A stretch of DNA of 31,655 nt. Origin: JALYSX01 sp035544315. GTDB lineage: Bacteria; Vulcanimicrobiota; Vulcanimicrobiia; Vulcanimicrobiales; Vulcanimicrobiaceae. A model generated the notes under the pieces. That model had not been told where the DNA came from. It saw only the letters and a list, made by a program, of their open reading frames with translations, and did not search any database. Numbering within the stretch: position 1 is the stretch's first letter; the number at the start of each line of letters is the position of its first letter. Position numbers and translations under genes: made by a program. Below are positions 24,025 through 31,251 of the stretch, in pieces. The DNA is taken from positions 1-31,655 of the forward strand of contig DATKGB010000129.1 in the NCBI GenBank assembly GCA_035544315.1, in the 5' to 3' direction.

Positions 24025-25313
24025 AGTAGACCCTCCAGAATATCCATCGCGCGGTAGAGCTGTCGTTCGCCGATCGTCAGCGGCGGCGTAATCGAGAGCA
24101 CGTTCCCCTCCGCCCCGGCTTGCAGCAGGATGACGCCCCGTGCCAGCGACTGGGTTACGACGCGCTGCGCGGTCGCGCCGTCGGTGAGTTCGATGCCCCA
24201 CATCAGCCCGCGCCCGCGCACGTCGCGCACGGATTCGTGTTTGCGCATCGCGGCCAGTCGCGAGCCGAGTCCGAGCCCGACTTGGCGCGCTCGCGCGGGC
24301 AGTTTCACGCGCGTCAGTTCGTTGATCGTGGCCAGCGCCGCGGCGCAGCCCATCGGATTGCCGAGGTAGGTTGAGGTGTGCAGCGCTTCACCGGTGGTTT
24401 GCGGCCAGGCGTCCATGATGTCGGCTCGCGCGACCGCAGCGCTGATCGGGAAGCCGCTGCCCATCGCTTTGCCGATGCAGATGATGTCCGGCGTGACATT
24501 ATCGTGAATCGCCGAGAACCAGAAGCCCGTGCGTCCAAAACCAGTGAAGATCTCATCGAAGATCAGCAAGATGCCCAGTTCGTCGCACAGCCGGCGCAAG
24601 CCCGAAAGATAGTTGAGCGGCGGAACGATGATGCCGGCACGACCCTGCATCGGCTCGATAATCAGCGCCGCTAGATCCTTTCGTTTGATCAGCTCCTCGC
24701 GTGCCGTCGCCAGCGCGACGCCGGCACTATTTTTGGCGTCGCTGCCCGCGCGCGGATAGTCCAACCAAAGCGTGGTGTCGGCGACCGCACCGGCAAACGG
24801 CGCGCGAAACTTTTCGATGCCGGTTACCGACAGCGCTCCCAGGCTCAAGCCGTGATAGGCGTTGCGATAGGCGGCGAAAGCGTGTTTTCCGGTCGCGAGC
24901 ATCGCGGTCTTGAGGGCAGCTTCGACGGCTTCGGAACCGGTGGTTGCCAGAAACGTCTTGTCCAGGCCGGGCGGTAACACTTGGGGCAGGCGTTCGAGCA
25001 GCTTCACCTTGACTTCGGTCGGGTGCACGTCGCCCATGGCGTGCAGCATGCGCGAGGCTTGATCGCTGATCGCCGAGGCGACGTGGGGGTTGGCGTGTCC
25101 GACGTTGGCCACCCCGAACGCGGCGGTCAAATCGATGTAGCGATTGCCGTCGACATCGGTAATCGTCGCGCCCGATCCCGATTCCCAAAATATCGGGAAG
25201 GTGTCGGAAAGAAACGTGACGTTGCGCGACTCGCGTTCGCGCAAGACCGGCAGCAGTTCGGCAGTGCGTGGTCCGGGGACCGGTCCGCGGAGTTCTTCGA
25301 GATCGTCGTTCAC
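24021..25313 (-). CDS. Class III (fold I) PLP aminotransferase
   Basis: This 430-residue transaminase has D253 (LLIFDEIFTGFGRTG) and the PLP lysine K282 (CIGKAMGSGFP). TTGSEAVEAALKTAM (residues 124-138) is the phosphate-cup block, and YRNAYHGLSLGAL follows. Class III enzymes move amino groups to aldehydes or ketones, often at a terminal carbon (GABA, ornithine, omega-amines) or act as glutamate-1-semialdehyde-type mutases. Its position directly after luxC, with a 4-bp overlap (25310-25313), makes an aldehyde from LuxC the natural candidate substrate. The GTG start gives a typical N-terminal length. Confidence 0.94.
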   Translation of the reverse strand: MNDDLEELRGPVPGPRTAELLPVLRERESRNVTFLSDTFPIFWESGSGATITDVDGNRYIDLTAAFGVANVGHANPHVASAISDQASRMLHAMGDVHPTEVKVKLLERLPQVLPPGLDKTFLATTGSEAVEAALKTAMLATGKHAFAAYRNAYHGLSLGALSVTGIEKFRAPFAGAVADTTLWLDYPRAGSDAKNSAGVALATAREELIKRKDLAALIIEPMQGRAGIIVPPLNYLSGLRRLCDELGILLIFDEIFTGFGRTGFWFSAIHDNVTPDIICIGKAMGSGFPISAAVARADIMDAWPQTTGEALHTSTYLGNPMGCAAALATINELTRVKLPARARQVGLGLGSRLAAMRKHESVRDVRGRGLMWGIELTDGATAQRVVTQSLARGVILLQAGAEGNVLSITPPLTIGERQLYRAMDILEGLL

Positions 25314-26533
25314 GTTTCGTCAGTTATCCAGTCAACGAAGTCGCCGATGCGCAGCCGCCCACCATGGTTGGCGGTGAGGAGCGGCGCTTGGAGGTCGCCG
25401 AAGCGCGCGATGCGCGCGGCTCCGGCCGCAGCGGCCATATTCACGATATCCTGGCGCGTTCCGTCCGCGGCAAGCGCTTCGAGGGCGATGCCGTGGGCGT
25501 CGAGGTAGGCGGCGGCCTCGCCGGGGTGGTCGACCGCGTGTATCGTCAGCGCGCGCGGTGAGAAGAAGGGCGCTTGCGCGCGTGGCGGGTCCAGGGCCAG
25601 CAAATAGGTTCCCGCGTCGTCGGAAAACGCCGTACCCTCGCCGGCGGCGGCACGAAAGGCGGCCATCGCACGCGCGCTGCCGAGACGGGCCGATGCGTGG
25701 TCGTCGCGCGCGCCGAGCGGAAACTCGACGCTCGCGTGTTCGACGGCTGCGGCCAGCATTGCGCCGAACCGCTCGGGCGTTACGGCTCCGCCGCGCTCGA
25801 CGAACAGCACGTGTAGTGACAAACAGCCTTGCGTGTCGTACAAGATAAGGTCGCGCGCGGCCCCCCGCGCGATCGACGTCGCGTGCGCTGCGTCGGCGAG
25901 GGCTTCTCGGGCGACGTACCCGGCGCTGGCTTTCGAGCCGAAACCAACGAAACGCGCATCGGGCGCGCAACGCCGGCGGATCTCCGCCAGTGTTTCGTCG
26001 CTCCCAAATGCGACGACCGCCTCGAAATCGTCGAGCGTCGTTGTCGCGTCCGCACCGTTCCATCCTTGCGCTCGCGCGGCTCGCGCAAAGACTTCATCCT
26101 CTTGGCCGAGGGTTTCGAAGAAAGCGGCGACTAGGCGATCTTGGCGATCTTTGACCACGACGTCGTTCTTGGAGCACAGTGCGAACACGGCGGGAACGAT
26201 CGCTACGCCGATGGTCGTGCGGCTCGAGACGATCGCGACGCGCCCCACCGGGAATGCGCGCGCGCGCGGGCGGCCGGGGCGTTCCGCGAAACCATCGAGG
26301 GCTTCGAGGCAGCCCAGTTCGTCGGCGATCACCGCAAGGAGTGCTTCGTGTGAGATCGATTCGAACAATCGATCGAGCGCGTACTCGACGACCGGCATCG
26401 AGTAGCCGGTGCGCGCGATAATCGCGTCGAGAGCGCGCACGCGCGGCGGAAAGTCGGCGTCGCCCCAACGCTGCGCCGCATCGGCGATCGCTCGAACGAT
26501 CCGTCGTGCGGGTAGGGCCTCCAGGGCTGTCAT
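25310..26533 (-). CDS. luxC: LuxC-type acyl reductase (fatty acid reductase)
   Basis: This 407-residue enzyme resembles LuxC, which takes an acyl group on a cysteine and reduces it with NADPH to an aldehyde. The N-terminal helix (ALPARRIVRAIADAAQRWGDADFPPR) and the nucleotide-binding area (PVGRVAIVSSRTTIGVAIVPAVF) match. C237 in LILYDTQGCLSLHVLFVE is in the position of the LuxC acyl-accepting Cys. The ATG at 26533 is chosen since it overlaps the luxE stop as ATGA (26530-26533) and begins the conserved part. A longer frame to 26806 lies fully inside luxE. No luciferase genes are near, so light production is not implied. Confidence 0.9.
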   Translation of the reverse strand: MTALEALPARRIVRAIADAAQRWGDADFPPRVRALDAIIARTGYSMPVVEYALDRLFESISHEALLAVIADELGCLEALDGFAERPGRPRARAFPVGRVAIVSSRTTIGVAIVPAVFALCSKNDVVVKDRQDRLVAAFFETLGQEDEVFARAARAQGWNGADATTTLDDFEAVVAFGSDETLAEIRRRCAPDARFVGFGSKASAGYVAREALADAAHATSIARGAARDLILYDTQGCLSLHVLFVERGGAVTPERFGAMLAAAVEHASVEFPLGARDDHASARLGSARAMAAFRAAAGEGTAFSDDAGTYLLALDPPRAQAPFFSPRALTIHAVDHPGEAAAYLDAHGIALEALAADGTRQDIVNMAAAAGAARIARFGDLQAPLLTANHGGRLRIGDFVDWITDET

Positions 26534-27627
26534 CGCGGCCGCAAGGACTCCGCATCGAGCGAACAACCGCGCAACGCCGCACCCTGCTCGCGCCCGAACA
26601 AGACGATCCCGCCGTCCACGTCGGCGCCCAAATCTTCGGTTTGTACCGCTAGACACGACGATCGGTTTGCCAAGTCGACGTGCACGATCGCGCCGACGAC
26701 ACCTCTGGGCAACGCCGTTCCGTTCGCACCGACGATGCGCGCGCGCAGCCAGGGAGGAGAAGCCTTCACGCGATGCTCCGCGGCGCCGGCCGCGCGATCG
26801 TACCATTGCGAGGAGAGTTCGGTCATGCCGTACTCGGCGACGATCTGGTCTTGGGAGATACCGAGGGTCGCTCCGATGCCGGCGTACAGGTCGTCGCGCT
26901 TGACGACGCGCGAGCGACCTTTAAAACCGCCGGTTTCCATCACGCGCGAACCAGCGGGGAAGACGAAGCGAACCTTTCGACCAGCCAGCGCGTCGCAAAG
27001 TTGCACGAACGCAAAGGCGGTGCCGGCGATGCAGACGGCCGCATTGTCTTTGATGGCGGCGTTCGCGTCGGCGATGAAGGCATCGACGAAGACTTCGTCG
27101 CCGCGCAGGTACCAGCCGGTCTGCTCGTCGCCGCGATCCGCGCTAACGCGCGCCATCATGTAGCCCAGCGACGATTCGGGCCGATCGCCGGGATTGGGGA
27201 CGAAGTTCAAGTAGCGCAAATGGGCGCGGTCGGGGAGGATGAAGTGGTCGAAGGCCGCCAGCAACGAGGCGTCATAGAGGGTACGCGTCTCCATGTAGTG
27301 ACGGCCGCCGATGCGCGCGGTGGTGCCGCTGGTCGTGAATGCGATGAGGGCGTGGGCGGGATCGAAGGTGGTGAGGGTCGCTTCTTTATATGCCTGGGTG
27401 GGAACCGCAGGAATGTCTTGCCAGGTCTGTGGGAGCGCGCGCTCGGAAATGCCGAACGACGCGCAGAAACGCGCGTACGGCGCGTTGTAACGCAATTGGT
27501 AAGCGAACAACCGTAGCGCGAGATCGTCGAACTCCGCATCGTCGAGCGCGCGACCGCCGCGGTGCCAGGTAGCAATCGCGTGGAGGATCTCGCCGTCGAG
27601 CGCGGCCGATTCCAACGCATAGCTCAC
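26530..27627 (-). CDS. luxE: LuxE-type acyl-protein synthetase (ATP-dependent acid activation)
   Basis: This 365-residue adenylating enzyme activates a carboxylic acid with ATP, holds it as a thioester and passes it to LuxC. Family blocks are IPAVPTQAYKE (72-82), the phosphate-binding FTTSGTT (97-103), METGGFKGRSR and VAEYGMTELSSQWYD. A C-terminal cysteine, C355 in LRGCSLDAE, stands where LuxE enzymes carry the acyl-accepting Cys, so it looks competent for acyl transfer. The GTG start at 27627 overlaps the CoA-binding protein stop. The acid substrate cannot be read from the sequence; a fatty acid is only the default guess. Confidence 0.9.
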   Translation of the reverse strand: MSYALESAALDGEILHAIATWHRGGRALDDAEFDDLALRLFAYQLRYNAPYARFCASFGISERALPQTWQDIPAVPTQAYKEATLTTFDPAHALIAFTTSGTTARIGGRHYMETRTLYDASLLAAFDHFILPDRAHLRYLNFVPNPGDRPESSLGYMMARVSADRGDEQTGWYLRGDEVFVDAFIADANAAIKDNAAVCIAGTAFAFVQLCDALAGRKVRFVFPAGSRVMETGGFKGRSRVVKRDDLYAGIGATLGISQDQIVAEYGMTELSSQWYDRAAGAAEHRVKASPPWLRARIVGANGTALPRGVVGAIVHVDLANRSSCLAVQTEDLGADVDGGIVLFGREQGAALRGCSLDAESLRPR

Positions 27628-28106
27628 GGTCTGTTCGGACGACGGCTGGTGATCAATCCGCTGTTGAGCCCGCTGGTTGCCAGGCCGCCGTCAAAGCGGG
27701 CCGATTCGACTTTAAGACAGCGATCGACGACGACGTCCAGACCGGCTCGATCGGCCATGCGAATCGCTTCGTCGTTGATGACGCCGTATTGAAACCATAC
27801 CGCCTTCGCGCCCACCGCGATCGCTTCGCGGACGACTTCGACGACTTCGCTGGGTTTGCGAAACACGTCGACGATGTCGGGCGCGCCATGCTCGGCCGCA
27901 TACGCGGTGAGCGAGGGATACGCCTTGATGCCGTCGATCTGCGCGACCGTCGGATTGATCGGCGCAACGGCGTACCGTCCGCGCGTTCGTACGTAGGAGA
28001 AGACCGTATAGCTGGGGCGCATCGCGTTAGGCGACGCGCCAACCATCGCAATCGTCCGACTTCGATCCAATAGTTCGCGCCGTTGAGCGACGGTACTGAG
28101 AATCAC
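27624..28106 (-). CDS. CoA-binding domain protein (YccU-like)
   Basis: This 160-residue Rossmann-fold protein is of the small CoA_binding (YccU) family. VGASP lies at residues 22-26, FRKPSEV at 82-88 and VWFQYGV at 103-109, with a late Cys in VVDRCLKVE. Biochemical function in this family is poorly known; CoA or nucleotide binding is predicted. Such genes often sit beside O-acetylhomoserine sulfhydrylase genes, as here (from memory of other genomes). It overlaps metY and luxE by 4 bp each, both as GTGA. Confidence 0.9.
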   Translation of the reverse strand: MILSTVAQRRELLDRSRTIAMVGASPNAMRPSYTVFSYVRTRGRYAVAPINPTVAQIDGIKAYPSLTAYAAEHGAPDIVDVFRKPSEVVEVVREAIAVGAKAVWFQYGVINDEAIRMADRAGLDVVVDRCLKVESARFDGGLATSGLNSGLITSRRPNRP

Positions 28107-29398
28107 GATTTGTCACCCCGCGCTTGTCGAAGGGCGTTATCCAAATCCCAGAGGAGATCGTCGAGGTCTTCGAGCCCGACGGAGAGGCGGACCGATTCGG
28201 GCGGAACGCCGGCATCGTGCAGCTCTTCTTCGGTGAGTTGCGAGTGCGTGGTTGACGCGGGATGGATCACCAGCGATTTGACGTCGCCGACGTTGGCCAA
28301 GTGGCTCCACAGCTCCAGCGCGTCGATGAAGCGTCGACCTGCTTCGCGGCCGCCGCGAAGACCAAACGTGAAAATCGATCCGGCACCCAGGGGCAGATAG
28401 CGTTGCGCCAGCGCATACTGCGGATGATTCGCAAAACCCGGATAGGCGACCCACGCGACTTCGGGGCGATCGCGCAGAAACTCAGCGACCTTGCGCGCGT
28501 TTTCGACGTGGGCTTGCATGCGGATCGGCAACGTTTCCAAACCCAGCAGCAGCAGCCATGCGTCCATCGGTGACATCTGGGCGCCGACATCGCGTAAAAC
28601 TTCGGCGCGCGCGCGCATCAAGAACGCGTACTCGCCGAAGGTCTCGGTGAAGACTTTCTGGTGATAGCCGGGGCTGGGTTGTGAGAGCAAGGGAAAGCGC
28701 CCGTTATCCCACGGGAAAGTTCCCGATTCGACCAAGACGCCGCCGATGGTGGTGCCGTGACCCGAGATGAACTTCGTGGCCGAATGGATGACGATGTCGG
28801 CGCCGTGTTCGATCGGTCGGCAGAGATACGGCGACGCGAACGTATTATCGATTATCAGCGGGATGCCGGCGTCGTGCGCGATGCTGGCGAGCCGTTCCAG
28901 ATCGGCAACCGCGCCCGACGGGTTGCCAATCGTTTCGGCAAACAGCAGGCGCGTATTCGGCGCAATCGCCGCGCGTATCGCCGGATAGTCGTCGATGGGC
29001 ACGAACGTCGTCTCGATGCCCATCCGCGCGACCGTGATCGAAAATTGCGTTACGGTGCCGCCGTAGATGCTCTTGGAGGAGACGATGTGGTCGCCGGACT
29101 GTGCCAAGGAAAGGACCGCGCATAACTGCGCCGCCAAACCGCTGGAAAAGCCGATCGCGCCCAGGCCGCCTTCCAGACTGGCCATGCGCTCTTCGAACGC
29201 CGCGACGGTTGGGTTGCTGATCCGGCTATAGATATGGCCGTACGAGCGCAATTGGAAGAGTTCGGCCGCTTCCTCGGTTGACCCGAAAACAAAAGCGGCC
29301 GTTTGGTAGATCGGCGTCGTGCGCGACCCGGTCACCGGGTCGGGTGGCGTCCCAGCGTGGATGGCCCGGGTGGCAAACCCAAAGGTACGATCGTGCAT
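28103..29398 (-). CDS. metY: O-acetylhomoserine sulfhydrylase (MetY-type Cys/Met PLP enzyme)
   Basis: This 431-residue enzyme makes homocysteine from O-acetylhomoserine and sulfide. The PLP lysine is K209 in HSATKFISGHGTTIGGV, with D184 in LIIDNTFASPYLCRP. TRAIHAGTPPDPVTGSRTTPIYQTAAFVF (11-39) and YSRISNPT are typical, and the long middle loop is that of MetY enzymes and not cystathionine gamma-synthase. The ATG at 29398 has the leader shared with the NUDIX gene; reading can extend to 29491, but that part has no family match. It heads the six-gene operon and is divergent from leuC. Its 3' end contains a sequence like a widespread dispersed repeat (28111-28134). Confidence 0.93.
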   Translation of the reverse strand: MHDRTFGFATRAIHAGTPPDPVTGSRTTPIYQTAAFVFGSTEEAAELFQLRSYGHIYSRISNPTVAAFEERMASLEGGLGAIGFSSGLAAQLCAVLSLAQSGDHIVSSKSIYGGTVTQFSITVARMGIETTFVPIDDYPAIRAAIAPNTRLLFAETIGNPSGAVADLERLASIAHDAGIPLIIDNTFASPYLCRPIEHGADIVIHSATKFISGHGTTIGGVLVESGTFPWDNGRFPLLSQPSPGYHQKVFTETFGEYAFLMRARAEVLRDVGAQMSPMDAWLLLLGLETLPIRMQAHVENARKVAEFLRDRPEVAWVAYPGFANHPQYALAQRYLPLGAGSIFTFGLRGGREAGRRFIDALELWSHLANVGDVKSLVIHPASTTHSQLTEEELHDAGVPPESVRLSVGLEDLDDLLWDLDNALRQARGDKS

Positions 29399-29458
29399 CG
29401 CTCGATCTTCGCGGCGGGGACCCTGCGGCCTTGGAGCCGAATCGAGGTGAGCATGGGA
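29399..29458. promoter_or_regulatory. Divergent promoter and leader region, metY operon / leuCD
   Basis: These 60 bp drive the six-gene operon leftwards and leuCD rightwards. On the minus strand, 29396-29411 reads CGAAGATCGAGCGATG, identical to the NUDIX leader at 4343-4358. On the plus strand, GAGGTG at 29444-29449 is the leuC ribosome site. No SAM riboswitch, T-box or leucine attenuator is visible. Confidence 0.55.
29444..29449 (+). promoter_or_regulatory. Ribosome-binding site deciding the leuC start
   Basis: GAGGTG lies 9 nt before the ATG at 29459 but only 3 nt before the ATG at 29453 and overlaps the GTG at 29447. This favours 29459 as the start. Confidence 0.55.
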
Positions 29459-30736
29459 ATGACGCTGAGCGAAAAAATTCTCGCGCGCCACGCCGGCTTA
29501 GAGCGCGTGGAGCCCGGGCAGATCATCAATGCCACTGTCGATTTGGTTTTAGCCAACGAACTCTCCGCGGCCGTCTCGATTGCCGTGATGCGCAACATCA
29601 AGGGCGCCGATCGCGTCTTTGACAAACACAAGATCGCGCTGGTCGAAGATCACTTCGTGCCGGCCAAAGACGCGCAATCCGCCAAGCTCGCCAAGATGAT
29701 GAAAGACTTTGCGATCGAGCAGGAGATCGAGCACTTCTTCGACGTCGGCCGAGGCGGCATCGAACACGTCATTCTTCCCGAGAAGGGGCTAGTCGCGCCG
29801 GGCGAACTGATCGTCGGCGGCGACTCGCACACGTGCACATACGGCGCGTTCGGAGCGTTTGCTACCGGGATGGGATCGACCGACATCGCCGCGGCCTTCG
29901 TGCTGGGCGAAGTTTGGCTCAAGGTTCCGTCGACGATCAAGATCGTGTACAGCGGTAAGCTCGGCCCGATGGTCTTCGCCAAGGACATCATGCTGCGCAC
30001 CGTCGGCGAGTTGGGCATCGACGGCGCGACCTACCGCGCGATCGAGTTTCACGGGAGCACCGTCGACGAGCTTTCGATTACCGGACGCATCACGATGGCC
30101 AACATGGCGATCGAAGCCGGCGCCAAGAACGGGATCTTCCACGCCGACGCCAAGGCGATTGCCTACGTTAAGGCACGCACCGATCGGCCGTTCGTCGTCG
30201 AGCGCGCCGATAGCGATGCGGTCTACGAACGCGTCCTGAACATCGACATCGGCAACCTCGAGCCGCAGGTGGCTTGCCCGCACACGCCCGATAACGTGCA
30301 CCCGATCTCGGAGGTTGCCGCCGACAACATCATGGTCGACCAAGTCTTTATCGGTTCGTGTACCAACGGCTACATCGACGATCTGCGCGAAGTCGCCCGC
30401 ATCTTGGACGGCAAGAAGATCGCGTCGAGCCTGCGCGTGATCGTGAACCCGGGCTCGCAAGAAGTCTGGATGCAAGCCGCAACCGAAGGCATCCTCACGA
30501 CGCTGGCAGCTGCAGGCTGCGCGGTCAATACGCCGGGCTGCGGCGCCTGCTTCGGGGGCCACATGGGGACTTTGGGCGACGGCGAGCGCGCGATCTCGAC
30601 GACCAATCGCAACTACGTCGGCCGCATGGGTTCGCCCAAATCCGAGGTCTATCTGGCGTCGCCGGCGACCTGCGCCGCGTCGGCGCTGACCGGAAAGATC
30701 ACCGATCCCCGCGTTCTGGAATTGGCTGGAGTATAA
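29459..30736 (+). CDS. leuC: 3-isopropylmalate dehydratase large subunit (LeuC/HacA type)
   Basis: This 425-residue aconitase-family subunit isomerises 2- to 3-isopropylmalate in leucine synthesis (homoaconitase-type members act in lysine or 2-oxoacid elongation). The [4Fe-4S] ligands are C301 (GSCTNG), C361 and C364 (PGCGACFGG). GGDSHTCTYGAFGAFATGMGSTD is the substrate loop. The compact length and TPGCGACFGGHMG form fit the shorter archaeal-like HacA/LeuC group. The start is set by the ribosome site. leuD follows after 2 bp. Confidence 0.95.
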   Translation: MTLSEKILARHAGLERVEPGQIINATVDLVLANELSAAVSIAVMRNIKGADRVFDKHKIALVEDHFVPAKDAQSAKLAKMMKDFAIEQEIEHFFDVGRGGIEHVILPEKGLVAPGELIVGGDSHTCTYGAFGAFATGMGSTDIAAAFVLGEVWLKVPSTIKIVYSGKLGPMVFAKDIMLRTVGELGIDGATYRAIEFHGSTVDELSITGRITMANMAIEAGAKNGIFHADAKAIAYVKARTDRPFVVERADSDAVYERVLNIDIGNLEPQVACPHTPDNVHPISEVAADNIMVDQVFIGSCTNGYIDDLREVARILDGKKIASSLRVIVNPGSQEVWMQAATEGILTTLAAAGCAVNTPGCGACFGGHMGTLGDGERAISTTNRNYVGRMGSPKSEVYLASPATCAASALTGKITDPRVLELAGV

Positions 30737-30738
30737 CC

Positions 30739-31251
30739 GTGGACAAACAACTACGCGGACGCGCGCATACCTTTGGCAAGAACGTCGACACCGACGTGAT
30801 CATTCCGGGTAAATATTGTAACATCGTCGATCCGGTCGAACTCGGAAAGCACGCGCTGGAGGGTATCGACCCCGAATACGCCGCGCGCATGAAGCCCGGC
30901 GACATGATCGTCGCCGGTTCGAACTTCGGCTGCGGTTCCTCTCGCGAAGTCGCACCGATTGCGATCAAAGGGTCGGGAACCTCGGCGGTCATCGCCAAGT
31001 CGTTCGCACGCATTTTCTACCGCAACGCGCTCAACATCGGCTTGCCGATCTTCGAGAGTACCGAAGCGGTCGAGGGCATCGCCCCCGGCGACGAGATCGA
31101 AGTCGAACCCGCTACCGGCGTCGTGCGCAATCTGACCAAAGGTACGCAATTTCAAGCGGCCGCGTTCCCGCCGTTCATGCAAGCGCTGATCGAAGACGGC
31201 GGCCTGCAGCCCTACGTCGAGCGGCGACTGCGCGAACGCGCGTCGGCCTAA
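30739..31251 (+). CDS. leuD: 3-isopropylmalate dehydratase small subunit
   Basis: This 170-residue swivel-domain partner of LeuC begins with the GTG at 30739. VDTDVIIPGKYCN lies at residues 15-27, and GSNFGCGSSREVAPIAIK and AKSFARIFYRNALNIGLP are the substrate-binding blocks. The length (about 170) and the YLNI/YCN loop are of the short archaeal-like type, matching the LeuC subtype. It overlaps the convergent gene at the right edge by 4 bp. Confidence 0.95.
   Translation: MDKQLRGRAHTFGKNVDTDVIIPGKYCNIVDPVELGKHALEGIDPEYAARMKPGDMIVAGSNFGCGSSREVAPIAIKGSGTSAVIAKSFARIFYRNALNIGLPIFESTEAVEGIAPGDEIEVEPATGVVRNLTKGTQFQAAAFPPFMQALIEDGGLQPYVERRLRERASA

Noticed and set aside
26534..26806. N-terminal extension of LuxC
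   Set aside because: The extension lies wholly within luxE and has no family match. The ATG overlapping the luxE stop is the natural start.
22990..29398. Bioluminescence (lux) operon
   Set aside because: luxC- and luxE-like genes are present, but there is no luxA, luxB or luxD, and the partners are an aminotransferase and a dehydrogenase.
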